A stretch of DNA of 64,000 bases from Neobacillus pocheonensis (lineage in GTDB: Bacteria; Bacillota; Bacilli; Bacillales; Cytobacillaceae), in contig JAMQCR010000001.1 of the NCBI GenBank assembly GCA_023702235.1, positions 3,224,001 to 3,288,000 of the forward strand, written 5' to 3'. The notes beneath the pieces were generated by a model, which saw only the letters and a list, made by a program, of their open reading frames with translations, searched no databases and was not told where the DNA came from. The position numbers and the translations under genes are program-made. Of this stretch, positions 8,625 to 18,074 are shown piece after piece (the stretch's first letter is position 1; each line of letters starts with the position of its first letter).

Positions 8625-8774
8625 AGCTTTCTCCTTTACAAATACTGCCCTATGTTTAACTTTAAACATTTTATCCACTGTCCGTACAACTCAACCTCTT
8701 CCTATGTAAGTGTATGAAAGAATATAGGAACTAGCAAGGGAAAAGGTTTCTGTTCTATAGGTATTCTGATTAAC

Positions 8775-8805
8775 AAAAAAAAGATGCCATTCCGGCATCT
8801 TTTTT
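8775..8805 (-). terminator. Terminator after the YcgR/YcgQ operon
   Basis: AAAGATGCC-ATTC-CGGCATCTTT stem, T runs on both strands; it touches the YcgQ stop codon. Confidence 0.85.
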
Positions 8806-9643
8806 AGAATTGTCTATAAACATACTGCTCTTTTGGTGCAGTTGTTTTTGACCATTGATCCACTTTTAAAACAGGTATATTGGTCTTAAATGAAGGGTAA
8901 TACGTAGTTGATATTTGCCCTTTTACATTGATCCAATCATCATTTTTAAGGTTGACACCATCAGGGAGATCCACGAGCATCCCAAAGACTCCTGCATCAG
9001 CAATACAATGTATAACACCAAAACGTAAAATCAATACCTGATTTTTATTATTTGAATCTGGGTCGTGAAACACAAAACCTTTAAATGAAAGTTCTCCACC
9101 TTCAAATTCCCCAGGAAAATTATAAATGGTTTCCATTGCATTTAAAAAATTCTGATCTGTTAATTTTAGATCTTTATGATTGACATATTTTTTCTTTTCA
9201 CTTTGCATGATTTTGTCATAGTCATCTTTTCCATAGTAAATACTTGTATCTGGACGCAGAAATTCCTGCTGGAAGAAAGGGTCTTTTGTGTCATAGATTG
9301 GAAAATGAAATCCTTTAGCCTTAACGATATTGGAATCAAGAGTAGCAATTGGAAAAAACAAACCTGACACAATCGGAAAAAAGAAAACAGGGTAAACGAT
9401 AAGCTTTTTATACCACTTGTCTTCTTTTGAATGATTGTGCCCACAATGTTCATGATCACAATTAGCTTCTTTTGAATCTTTATTCATCATGAAAATTTGA
9501 ACAATTGTTAAAACTAATAATGCATAACCAGCTGTCGCTGATAGGTATGAATATCTCATATTAATATACTTGGAAATATCACCAGTAAGATGCAGTTTAA
9601 AGAGTAAATAAGTAAAACCAATTAAAATTAAACTTCTTATCAT
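8804..9643 (-). CDS. ycgQ: YcgQ-like permease partner (TIGR03943/DUF1980 family)
   Basis: A 279-residue protein with three membrane segments (about 5-20, 32-52, 85-105) and a soluble C-terminal domain (VLILRFGVIHCIADAGVFGMLVDLP, WINVKGQIS). A Cys/His-rich loop CDHEHCGHNH (about residues 62-71) looks like a metal site. It is 12 bases downstream of the YcgR-like permease gene, as in B. subtilis ycgR-ycgQ. The pair is thought to move a metal or small anion; zinc is suspected because of the His-rich loops in both proteins. Confidence 0.82.
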   Translation of the reverse strand: MIRSLILIGFTYLLFKLHLTGDISKYINMRYSYLSATAGYALLVLTIVQIFMMNKDSKEANCDHEHCGHNHSKEDKWYKKLIVYPVFFFPIVSGLFFPIATLDSNIVKAKGFHFPIYDTKDPFFQQEFLRPDTSIYYGKDDYDKIMQSEKKKYVNHKDLKLTDQNFLNAMETIYNFPGEFEGGELSFKGFVFHDPDSNNKNQVLILRFGVIHCIADAGVFGMLVDLPDGVNLKNDDWINVKGQISTTYYPSFKTNIPVLKVDQWSKTTAPKEQYVYRQF

Positions 9644-9655
9644 AGTCTCAACTCC

Positions 9656-10546
9656 TTAAAAAAACAACGAGTACACAAAAACAAAAACAAATATGCCAGA
9701 AACAGTCATAAATACTAAGCGCTTTTTAAAAGTTGACAGCATCATCATTAAATTCTTGATATCAACCATTGGACCAGATATTAAAAACGCTAAAAGTGCT
9801 CCCGTTGTAAATGTGGTTCGAAACGATGAAGCGATAAATGCATCGGCTTCGGAACATAAAGAAAGGATAAATGATAGAGACATCATTACAATAGATGAAC
9901 CGGCCTTTCCATGGCCAATCGAAACAAGGGTAGCCGTTTTAACATAGGTTTGAACAGCAGCTGCAATAAGTGAGCCAATAACTAAATATTTTCCCATTGA
10001 GAAAAATTCTTCTACTGCGTGCTCAAGTGTCTGCCAGATTTTCTTCCAAATCGTTGTTTTTTCATGGGAATGGTCGTGGTGATGATGGAATTTTTCATTA
10101 AAAGGATTCCCTTTATAACGAAACGCAATCAAAATACCTACTGCGTTTGCCACAACAATGGCTCCAATCGCTCTAAAAATAGGCATCTTCCAATCGCTGC
10201 CGAAGGCAATATACGTAGCAAATAGTACGACAGGATTGATGATTGGTGCGGTTAACATAAAAGCAATCCCAGCTGAAATTGGTACCCCTTTTGCCACTAG
10301 TCGACTGACAATAGGAACAATTCCACATTCACAAGAGGGAAATAATATACCTATAAAACTTGCAAAGATAACGGCAAGAATCCGATTTTTAGGCATAATT
10401 TTAGCGATCATTTCTTCTGTAACAAATATTTGTATGATTCCTGAGATTAGAACGCCTAAAGTCACAAAAGGTAAGGCTTCAATTAGTATCGAAATAAAGA
10501 TGGTATTCATCTGTAAAAAAGATTCTGGTAATGATATACCAAACAT
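9656..10546 (-). CDS. ycgR: YcgR-like permease (DUF318/ArsP-type)
   Basis: A 296-residue polytopic membrane protein with about eight helices and the family motif FPSCECGIVPIVSRLVAKGVP followed by LTAPIINPVV; the second half repeats LSLCSEADAFIASSF and ISGPMVDIKN. A cytoplasmic loop has HHHHDHSHEK (about 152-161). DUF318 proteins include the organoarsenical permease ArsP, but in Bacillus this form pairs with YcgQ. Ribosome site AGGAGG is 6 bases before the ATG. A promoter with a Zur-like site lies upstream. Confidence 0.85.
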   Translation of the reverse strand: MFGISLPESFLQMNTIFISILIEALPFVTLGVLISGIIQIFVTEEMIAKIMPKNRILAVIFASFIGILFPSCECGIVPIVSRLVAKGVPISAGIAFMLTAPIINPVVLFATYIAFGSDWKMPIFRAIGAIVVANAVGILIAFRYKGNPFNEKFHHHHDHSHEKTTIWKKIWQTLEHAVEEFFSMGKYLVIGSLIAAAVQTYVKTATLVSIGHGKAGSSIVMMSLSFILSLCSEADAFIASSFRTTFTTGALLAFLISGPMVDIKNLMMMLSTFKKRLVFMTVSGIFVFVFVYSLFF

Positions 10547-10580
10547 AATAGTCCTCCTATAACCTTAACTCATGGAAACT

Positions 10581-10610
10581 ACTATACTCTCATCTTATTA
10601 TTACGTCCAA
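10581..10610 (-). promoter_or_regulatory. SigA-type promoter of ycgR-ycgQ with a Zur-like half site
   Basis: On the minus strand TTGGAC (10605-10610), an 18-base spacer and TATAGT (10581-10586). The spacer contains ACGTAATAATAAGA, which has one perfect half of the Bacillus Zur box (CGTAAT-A-ATTACG) and a degenerate second half. Confidence 0.4.
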
Positions 10611-10668
10611 CGAAAAAAACTGGAATTAGCATAGAAATTATTCCTATTCTATTGTTGACAATAGAAAA

Positions 10669-10698
10669 AACGTTGCCGAATCCATTATCGGCAACGTT
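10669..10698. terminator. Terminator after the acid phosphatase gene
   Basis: AACGTTGCCGA pairs perfectly with TCGGCAACGTT, T/A runs on both sides. Confidence 0.8.
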
Positions 10699-10701
10699 TC
10701 T

Positions 10702-11520
10702 TTATGGTTGGAAGGTTTGTAAATTTTCCTTTCTTAGCTTTGCTTTGGCTTCATCGGATTTACTGTAATCATAATTGTAAATAGCTCCTTCCCAATCTCC
10801 ATACATTGGGTTTGGAAATACGATAAGTTTTTTGCCAAAATTGTCTCTCTGTCTGTCAACTTCATGGATTCTACCTGAAACAGACAAATGATCAAATCCA
10901 CTGAAATCTCCTAAGTTATCGCCAAATAATAAAACAATTTCATGGGTTTTAGCTACCTGTTGCCGACGTGTTTCTTTTCCTTTTTCTCCAGGCTGCTGCA
11001 ATAAAACATGGTCTACATCTGCTTGTGGCAGACCAACACTCTGTAAATTTTTGATCGTAACGGACTTTTGCTCTTCATTCCGGTTGGATATATAGAATAT
11101 TGCTACTCCTTTTGAATCTGCGTACTTTAGGAAATCTAATGCACCGGGTAGGGCCTTTGCTTCAGCACGATTTATCCATTCGTTCCAATTTAAAGGATCT
11201 GCTTTTCCGTTTATTACTTTCCAAGCTTGATCTGGGCTGTTATCTATTACGGTCTCGTCCAAATCCAAAACAACCGCAGGCTTTAAGGCATTGTTCTTCG
11301 TCTTTTTTCTTAGTATCTCGTCCAATCTCATTTTTCCAATGTTATAGCCTTGGTAATATAATGCTTTGGCTTCTCCAGCCTTTTGGAACCAAAGAACAGA
11401 CATCGTATTTTGATCTTTCAAATTAACTTCTGAAATTGCTGCATTTTGTGCCTTAGCATTTACGCTGGAAAGTGAAAATGCTAAGGCAGCAGAAGTTATA
11501 AGTGCTACTAATTTCTGCAT
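10702..11520 (-). CDS. Secreted class C acid phosphatase / 5'-nucleotidase, lipoprotein e(P4) family
   Basis: A 272-residue HAD-superfamily phosphatase. Residues 1-24 are a signal peptide ending AKA; there is no lipobox Cys, so it should be secreted rather than lipid-anchored. HAD motif I is VVLDLDETVIDN (about 84-95), motif II FYISNRNEEQK, and the last motif LLFGDNLGDFSGF. The family removes phosphate from nucleotides and other organophosphates outside the cell. Monocistronic. Confidence 0.88.
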   Translation of the reverse strand: MQKLVALITSAALAFSLSSVNAKAQNAAISEVNLKDQNTMSVLWFQKAGEAKALYYQGYNIGKMRLDEILRKKTKNNALKPAVVLDLDETVIDNSPDQAWKVINGKADPLNWNEWINRAEAKALPGALDFLKYADSKGVAIFYISNRNEEQKSVTIKNLQSVGLPQADVDHVLLQQPGEKGKETRRQQVAKTHEIVLLFGDNLGDFSGFDHLSVSGRIHEVDRQRDNFGKKLIVFPNPMYGDWEGAIYNYDYSKSDEAKAKLRKENLQTFQP

Positions 11521-11626
11521 AGAATGAACCTCCCTTTTTCTTACAAAGTTAGTATGCGAAAAAAAGATAAATTCACTCTTTTATGAATAAAAAAATGAGA
11601 CCTAAATTTAGGTCCCATTTTTCTTT

Positions 11627-13022
11627 TTAGCTTACTTGTTTTTTAGCTGAATTTTGTTTATTTCCTTTATGAAATCCTTTTGCATAATAAAAGGCAATCA
11701 AGAAAACGATCCAAAGTGGTCCAATAACTACTGCAATTCGTGTATCTGGATTATAAGCCATAATACCGATAACAAATACTAAAAAGGCAAGTGATAGATA
11801 TGAAGATAACGGATATAATGGTAATTTATATTTTAATTTTTTCGTTTCTTCAGTCTTTAAGCTTTTGCGATATTTAATTTGCGATAATAGGATTATTGCC
11901 CATGTCCAAATTGCTCCAAATGTCGCAATGCTCGTTACCCATGTAAATACTTGAGCTGGAACAATATAATTTAAAAGAACACCAATCAATAAAGCTGCTG
12001 CAGAAGCTATTACAGCAAATCCTGGAGCACCTGTTTTTGTCACGTTCCCAAACTTTTGCGGTGCCTCTCCATGCTGAGCTAGGTTAAATAACATTCTTGC
12101 TGTACTAAAAATTCCACTATTACAGGATGATAACGCTGCGGTAAGGACAACGAAATTAATGATTCCAGCTGCACCCGGTATGCCAATTTGCTTAAAGGTT
12201 AAAACGAATGGACTTCCTTTTGTTCCAATTTCCTCCCAAGGAAAAATCGACATAATAACGAACAAGGCACCTACGTAAAAAATAAGAATACGCCAGAATA
12301 CAGAATCAATAGCTCTAGAAAGGGATTTTTCTGGATTTTTCACCTCTCCAGCTGTTACCCCGATCATTTCAATTCCAAGGTAGGCAAACATAACCATCTG
12401 CAATGACATTAATACACCTTTCATTCCATGTGGGAATAATCCTCCATGTGCCCATAAGTTACTGATTCCTGTAGCAATGCCATGGTTTCCAATTCCAAAG
12501 AATATCATGGCAGCGCCGACAACAATCATAGCAAGTATTGTAACAATTTTAATAAGAGCAAACCAAAATTCTAATTCACCATATGCTTTTACAGCAAGGA
12601 AATTTACAGTCGCCATTATTACCAAGGCTGCAAGTGCCCAAATCCACCTAGGTACTCCAGGGAACCAATATTCCATATAAATCCCTACTGCGGTGATTTC
12701 AGCCATACAGGTAACTACCCATAAGAACCAATAATTCCATCCTGTTATGTATCCTGCAAGCGGTCCTAAATAATCGCGTGCGTATTTACTAAATGATCCT
12801 GCTACTGGTTTTTGAATCGCCATTTCCCCAAGCGCTCTCATAATAAAAAACATAATAAGACCAGCAAACCCATAGCCAAGCAATATGCCGGGCTGCCATT
12901 TTAATTGCAGTTGCAGATCCTAGAAATAGTCCTACCCCGATTGCCGCCCCTAATGACATCAAGGTGATATGCCTTTCTTCTAAACCGCGATGAAGTTCTT
13001 TGTTCTGAGTGTTTTTACTCAT
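11627..13022 (-). pseudogene. Amino acid permease (APC family, AlaP-like), frameshifted near the N-terminus
   Basis: The start at 13022 ([19 protein letters not shown]) and the motif [23 protein letters not shown] are followed by a shift at about 12893; the second frame resumes with [23 protein letters not shown]. The expected MAGPGI codons lack two bases. Without the break the protein has ~460 residues and twelve helices and belongs to the AAT/LysP-like branch that includes alanine and proline permeases. It diverges from adeR-ald, so alanine is the likely substrate. Frameshifts also occur in both of those genes. Confidence 0.8.
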
Positions 13023-13396
13023 TGATTAATCTCCCCCTGATTAATTAAACTTCCAATTCCTCTTACAACCCAATGTCGTATAATTAAATTACATCTGTCT
13101 AATCTTGATGTTATTAACTTTATTAAAATAGTAATAATGTTTTTTTGTCAATTAATATTTCTAAAACCACTCCTCCCCCACATTGTTTGATAACGCTTTC
13201 AAAATTGAATTATTTAAATTTTTACGCTTTTTGAAACATCTAAAATAATTTTAACATTTTAGCAAACGATTTCTTTTGTGTAAAACAAAGAATTTTATGC
13301 TATCATTTTGTATATTTAAACAAATAATTTTTAGGTTTTAAGTTCTAGCAAAGTCTATCTGGTATATTCGTTACATCAGAATACGGAGGGAAAATC
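13023..13396. promoter_or_regulatory. Divergent intergenic region between the permease and AdeR genes
   Basis: 374 bases with no gene. It must hold promoters in both directions. A good CcpA site lies at 13188-13201 and the ribosome site of adeR (GGAGGG) at 13385-13390. Confidence 0.5.
13188..13201. promoter_or_regulatory. cre site (CcpA) in the alanine locus
   Basis: TGATAACGCTTTCA matches the cre consensus TGWAANCGNTNWCA at all but one position. It suggests carbon catabolite control of the permease, adeR or both. Confidence 0.6.
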
Positions 13397-14633
13397 TTGA
13401 GTTCTACTATATATGATCCTTTTAAAGGTGCCTTTGATAGTTTAGATGAGTTTGCCGACCTTATTAGTCAAGTGCTCCAATGTCCCGTTACTATTGAAGA
13501 TGCAAACCACCGCCTTCTTGCTTATAGCACGCATGACGAGAGAACCGACCCTGCAAGAATTTCTACTATAATAGGTCGTCGAGTCCCTGAAAAAGTAATC
13601 AATCAATTATGGAAGGAAGGAACAATACCTGCTCTACTAAAAACCAATCAACCGATACGGGTAGAAAGCATGGACGACATTGGGCTAAGTACTAGAGTCG
13701 CCATCTCTATTTGGAAACAAGATGAAGTATTAGGATTTATTTAGGCTTAGAAATAGATAAATCATTAACTGAAGAAGACTTTACCCTTTTAAAAAAAGCA
13801 GCAGATGCCGCTAAAAATAAGCTTTTACAACTACAAACAAGGAAAAATAAAAAGGAAGAACGTTTTCAAGAGTTTTTTTGGAAGTTATTAACTGGTCATC
13901 TAAGCATACAAGAAGAAATCATTGAGAACTTCCATACATTACAAATTACGCCCACACCCTCTTTTGCTGTACTCGTTTTTCAGTTTCAAGAGAACATTAC
14001 CAGCAAAGAGGAGAATTATATCTCATATATATTAAAAACGAGCCAGCGGTTAAAAATTATGCTTCATACCATTGATTGTAATCAGCTAATTCTGTTGGTC
14101 GCAGCAAACAATATTGACCGTTTTTTTAATGAATTCGAGCAATTCGCCCAGACAATTGTTTGGAAAATGAATGATCGTTATGGCATAAATAATATCAGCC
14201 CTGTATATAGCAGTGTTTATGAGGATTATCAAAAAATCGGAAAAGCTTATCAAGAAACATTGAAAGTTTTGGCCATTAAAGAGAAATTCCCAATAGAAAC
14301 TGAGAATATTTACAATTACCAAAAATTAGGTATTTATCAACTTTTCGATATCCTTTTAGAAAAAGGAAAAGCGAGGAATATGAAAACTATTCATTAAAAA
14401 AGCTTCATCAATATGACGAGAAACATAGCAGCAACCTGGTTGAGACCCTTGAAGTTTTTCTAAATAAAGATAACAACATTAATGATGCTTCTAAAGAATT
14501 GAATGTCCATGCCAACACATTAAATTATCGTTTAAAGAGAATCACTGAAATTGGTGAAGTTAATTTTAAAGACCCAAATCAAAAAATGATTCTTTACTTA
14601 GATTTAAAGCTTGAAAAATATCGAGGTGTTTGA
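13397..14633 (+). pseudogene. adeR: PucR-family regulator (AdeR-like), two frameshifts
   Basis: Three consecutive reading frames give one protein of ~412 residues. Frame 1 runs 13397-13743 (TTG start, GGAGGG 7 bases upstream). Frame 2 runs from 13744 (GLEIDKSLTEEDF) to about 14378. Frame 3 (YENYSLKKLHQYDE) runs to the stop at 14631. The C-terminus ASKELNVHANTLNYRLKRI is the PucR helix-turn-helix. AdeR activates ald in B. subtilis, where the two genes are adjacent as here. The shifts need about one base each, near 13742 and 14378. Confidence 0.8.
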
Positions 14634-14761
14634 ACAATTTGTGAAAATCACCAAAAAGGTATCCCATCTTTCTCCTTTCTTAACAATGAAATTAAAGGGC
14701 TTTCATACTATACTTGAGCCATAACAAAAATTATTAGTTGTTAAGGGGAGGAATTAGGATT

Positions 14762-15894
14762 ATGTTTATCGGGGTTCCAAAAGAAATTAAAAATAATGAA
14801 AATAGGGTGGCACTTACACCTGCAGGAGTTATTTCATTTTTAAATTCTGGGCATACAGTATTAGTTGAAAAAGACGCAGGGATTGGAAGCGGTTTCACTA
14901 ATGAGGATTACGCTAAAGCTGGTGCTGAAATTATCGATAGCGTTGAAAACGTATGGTCTCAATCAGATATGATTATGAAAGTAAAAGAGCCTCTTTCAAG
15001 CGAATACCAATACTTCCGTCCAGGTTTAATTTTATTCACCTATTTGCATTTAGCTGCTGAACCAACGTTGGCACAAGCTCTTAAAGAGAAAGGCGTAATT
15101 GCAATCGCTTATGAAACTGTTTCGGTAGACAGACACCTTCCGCTTCTTACTCCAATGAGTGAAGTAGCAGGCCGTATGGCTGCCCAAATCGGGGCACAGT
15201 TCCTTCAAAAAATAATGGTGGCCAAGGGATTCTTCTTGCTGGTGTACCTGGAGTTAACCGTGGTAAGGTCACCATTATCGGCGGTGGTATTGTTGGAACA
15301 AATGCAGCTAAAATGGCAATCGGTTTAGGTGCAGATGTAACAATTATTGACTTAAGTGCAGACCGCCTTCGCCAGTTAGACGATATTTTTGGAAACCAAA
15401 TCAAAACATTAATGTCTAATCCAATGAATATCGCTGAAGCTGTAGCAGAAGCTGATCTTCTTATCGGCGCTGTGTTAATTCCAGGTGCTAAGGCTCCTAA
15501 GCTTGTTACCGAAGAAATGGTAAAATCAATGAAGCCTGGGTCAGTTATTGTAGACGTTGCAATTGACCAAGGTGGAATTGTTGAAACAAGTGACCAGGTA
15601 ACAACTCACGATAACCCTACATTTGAAAAACATGGAGTTATCCACTATTCTGTTGCTAATATGCCAGGTGCTGTGCCTAGAACTTCAACAATTGCTTTAA
15701 CGAATGTGACAGTTCCATACGGCTTACAAATTGCTAATAAAGGGGTTGTTAAAGCCATCTCCGAAAATGCAGCCTTAAGGCTTGGTCTAAACGTAGCAAA
15801 CGGTGAAATTACTTATGAAGCAGTAGCAAAGGATCTAGGTTATACTTTTGTAACCGCTGAAAATGCCTTAGAAAAAGACCTAGCTACCATGTAA
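14762..15894 (+). pseudogene. ald: Alanine dehydrogenase, one frameshift
   Basis: The true start is ATG 14762 ([22 protein letters not shown]) with AAGGGGAGG 11 bases upstream. The frame breaks at about 15212, where AAAAATAATGG should read K-I-N-G; one A is missing. The second frame continues [19 protein letters not shown]..., then the NAD-binding [13 protein letters not shown]. Joined, the protein is ~377 residues, the normal Ald length. The enzyme oxidatively deaminates L-alanine to pyruvate. In Bacillus it is needed for alanine use and normal sporulation. The A-run location fits a sequencing error. Confidence 0.88.
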
Positions 15895-15914
15895 TCTAAA
15901 TTTCTTTTTATATT

Positions 15915-15950
15915 AGATCCCCTCAAGAGGTTTCTTGGGGGGATCTTTTA
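15915..15950 (+). terminator. Terminator after ald
   Basis: 14-bp stem AGATCCCCTCAAGA / TCTTGGGGGGATCT with a GGTT loop and T tail. Confidence 0.85.
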
Positions 15951-15971
15951 GAAGGATGAACAAACAGTTAA

Positions 15972-16007
15972 ACCAAAAGTGGAGCCCAATTGGACTCCAC
16001 TTTTGGC
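15972..16007 (-). terminator. Terminator after the FTR1/lipoprotein operon
   Basis: CCAAAAGTGGAG pairs with CTCCACTTTTGG; on the minus strand it follows the lipoprotein stop codon. Confidence 0.7.
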
Positions 16008-16011
16008 TTAA

Positions 16012-16386
16012 TTATTTTGTTTTAGAGGCTAATTCCTTCAAAGCATTAGTGAGTTGGTTGTTTAAAGTACTTAATGCATCTTTATTTAGCGGGGATGCCT
16101 CCGAACCAGCAATGGTTGGGTCAAGATATTTCTCTATTTTTGCGTACAGGTCTTTATTGTCCTTTTTTACATCGTCTTCAAATGTTGACCATTGATCCTC
16201 TAATTTCGGTCCAACTTCTTTTACCTTTGCTTGGTTTCCACTATCAATAGCTTTTGATAATTGGCCAGTTGTATCCAACATTTTATTTACACCTTCGGAA
16301 ACCTTGCTATTATTGGAACCACATCCTGTTAAAACTAAAATACTTCCAAGTCCTAGTGCTAAAAAAATTGTTATTAACCTTTTCAT
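16012..16386 (-). CDS. Lipoprotein related to the N-terminal domain of the adjacent FTR1 permease
   Basis: A 124-residue lipoprotein: signal peptide 1-20 and lipobox LTGC. The mature helical part (GNQAKVKEVGPKLEDQWSTFEDD, DLYAKIEKYLDP) has the same pattern as the extracytoplasmic N-terminus of the EfeU-like protein encoded 22 bases upstream (GNLSEAQKEYDQFDNTWRQIEQG, AYRDIESNMGKV). It is probably co-transcribed with it. A periplasm-side iron-presenting partner is a reasonable inference; no function is proven. Confidence 0.7.
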   Translation of the reverse strand: MKRLITIFLALGLGSILVLTGCGSNNSKVSEGVNKMLDTTGQLSKAIDSGNQAKVKEVGPKLEDQWSTFEDDVKKDNKDLYAKIEKYLDPTIAGSEASPLNKDALSTLNNQLTNALKELASKTK

Positions 16387-16408
16387 CTTTATTTTCCAAC
16401 TTTCTCTA

Positions 16409-17887
16409 TTAATTATTGTTAGCTGTCATAATTTTTTTTCCTTTAAATTTCTTTGATAAAAGAATAATCGCAGCACCAAGAATTAGAACGACTTGGGGAA
16501 TGAAGCTTTCCCATGATGGATAGAGGGCGAAAAAGTCTATACTCGGTACATTTGAAGCATCAGTTGTTGGGACGAGTCCAGCTAATTGCAAGCTGTGAAT
16601 CCCCATTCCAGTAAACTTAATACAGAGATAAAAAACGATGATACTTGAGACCATAAAGAATGGGCGAAGTGGCAATTTCAAACCAACAAAGACCATCAAA
16701 TAGGCTAAAATGCCAAGTATTCCTGCTCCAATTAGAAAACCGACTAAAAGGGCCTGAAGCTTGATTTGGCTTGCCATTCCGATATAAAACAAGACTGTTT
16801 CCGTTCCTTCACGAAACACGGCAAGAAAGGCTAGCACACCTAATGAAACTAGCTTTCCGGTTGTTAAGGCTGTTTGGCTTTTCTCACGAATATATCGATT
16901 CCAATCGGCGATATTGGATTGGCTATGAAGCCAATAGCTCATGTACAATAACATTACAGCTGCAAAAACCCCAGTCCATCCGCCAATAAGGGCATTGTTA
17001 TTTCCAAATGCCCCGGAGGAAATCACAAACTTTACGATAAGGGCAAGAATGATACTGACCCCTAGTCCTCCAAGTACCCCTGACCAAATCCAGCCTTTAC
17101 CTTTCGACTCTCCTGACTTTTTAACAAATGACATAAGAGCAATAACTACAAGTAAGGCTTCTAACCCTTCACGTATGAGAATCATCGCGGCATCCCAGTA
17201 GGTGTATTCAGTTTTATTAGCCAATGGAGTAAGGTATTGAACCATGTTATTAATGATCTTAACGGCTTGATCATAATTCGGTGGATTTGCTGCCAGCATG
17301 GCTTGAATCGTAACTAAATCTCTTTCAGAATCGCTATATACAGAAGCTGATTGTGCAACCACAACACCTTCCACACTTAACCAGCTATCACTTGCTTTCT
17401 TAATGCTTTTAAGTGCATCGGTTTGATGATGTTCACTTGTTTCTTTCTTCGCGCTTTGCAAGATAAGAATAAAGTCATCTAATGAGATATCCTCATTTTT
17501 AGCTATGGATTCCTTTGGGTATCCACCAATAGCCACTTTTTCATTAACAGCCTTTAAATCCTTTAAAGCTTGTAATACCTGATCAGGTTTTTTAAGGGTA
17601 AACGCATATACCACCTTTCCCATATTCGACTCAATATCCCGATAAGCAGAAGTTGAATCATCTTTAATCCCTTGCTCGATTTGTCTCCATGTATTATCAA
17701 ACTGGTCGTACTCCTTTTGTGCCTCTGAAAGGTTACCTTTTGCTGCAAAATCAATCGCTTTATCAATAGATCCTTCTGCCTTCTTGATATCCTCACTGGA
17801 ATTCCCAACTGCTAATGCAGGGTTATGTATCATACATCCTATGAATAATAGAAGGATAGATATTTTAAGTAATAGATTCCTGCTCAT
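16409..17887 (-). CDS. efeU: FTR1 family high-affinity iron permease (EfeU-like) with extracytoplasmic N-domain
   Basis: A 492-residue protein: signal peptide (1-26), an acidic helical extracytoplasmic domain (about 30-225), then seven membrane helices. The two FTR1 signatures are IREGLEALLVV and FREGTETVLFY, whose Glu residues bind iron. Length and order match B. subtilis EfeU (YwbL). The usual partners EfeO and EfeB are not next to it; only a small lipoprotein follows. Two Fur boxes and a strong promoter lie upstream, so it should be induced by iron shortage. Confidence 0.88.
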   Translation of the reverse strand: MSRNLLLKISILLLFIGCMIHNPALAVGNSSEDIKKAEGSIDKAIDFAAKGNLSEAQKEYDQFDNTWRQIEQGIKDDSTSAYRDIESNMGKVVYAFTLKKPDQVLQALKDLKAVNEKVAIGGYPKESIAKNEDISLDDFILILQSAKKETSEHHQTDALKSIKKASDSWLSVEGVVVAQSASVYSDSERDLVTIQAMLAANPPNYDQAVKIINNMVQYLTPLANKTEYTYWDAAMILIREGLEALLVVIALMSFVKKSGESKGKGWIWSGVLGGLGVSIILALIVKFVISSGAFGNNNALIGGWTGVFAAVMLLYMSYWLHSQSNIADWNRYIREKSQTALTTGKLVSLGVLAFLAVFREGTETVLFYIGMASQIKLQALLVGFLIGAGILGILAYLMVFVGLKLPLRPFFMVSSIIVFYLCIKFTGMGIHSLQLAGLVPTTDASNVPSIDFFALYPSWESFIPQVVLILGAAIILLSKKFKGKKIMTANNN

Positions 17888-17916
17888 GAGATCCTCCTTG
17901 GGTAATATATTTTAAT

Positions 17917-17931
17917 TGATAACGATTTTCA
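17917..17931. promoter_or_regulatory. Fur box 1 upstream of efeU
   Basis: TGATAACGATTTTCA, two mismatches to the 7-1-7 consensus TGATAATNATTATCA. Confidence 0.6.
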
Positions 17932-17949
17932 ATATCATCCACTTATTTT

Positions 17950-17978
17950 ATTCTATTAATAATGATAATGATTGTCAA
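17950..17978 (-). promoter_or_regulatory. SigA promoter of efeU with overlapping Fur box 2
   Basis: On the minus strand TTGACA (17973-17978), a 17-base spacer, TAGAAT (17950-17955). Fur box TGATAATGATTGTCA (17963-17977) has one mismatch to the 7-1-7 consensus and covers the -35 and spacer, as expected for iron-dependent repression. Confidence 0.8.
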
Positions 17979-17992
17979 TTAGAAATTTTTCT

Positions 17993-18045
17993 TAGCCCTT
18001 ACAAAAATAAAAATGGCCGCAGCCATTCCATTTTTGTAAGGGCTA
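17993..18045 (-). terminator. Long perfect inverted repeat after spoVR
   Basis: TAGCCCTTACAAAAAT (17993-18008) is perfectly complementary to 18030-18045. A second hairpin (AATGGC-CGCA-GCCATT) sits inside. It probably terminates spoVR on the minus strand, though it lacks a classic U tract directly after the stem. Confidence 0.55.
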
Positions 18046-18074
18046 TCCTGCCATTTGCAAGTTAGCCCGCCATT

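Noticed and set aside
10158-10562. Plus-strand ORF opposite ycgR
   Set aside because: Antisense shadow of the permease; no ribosome site or family match.
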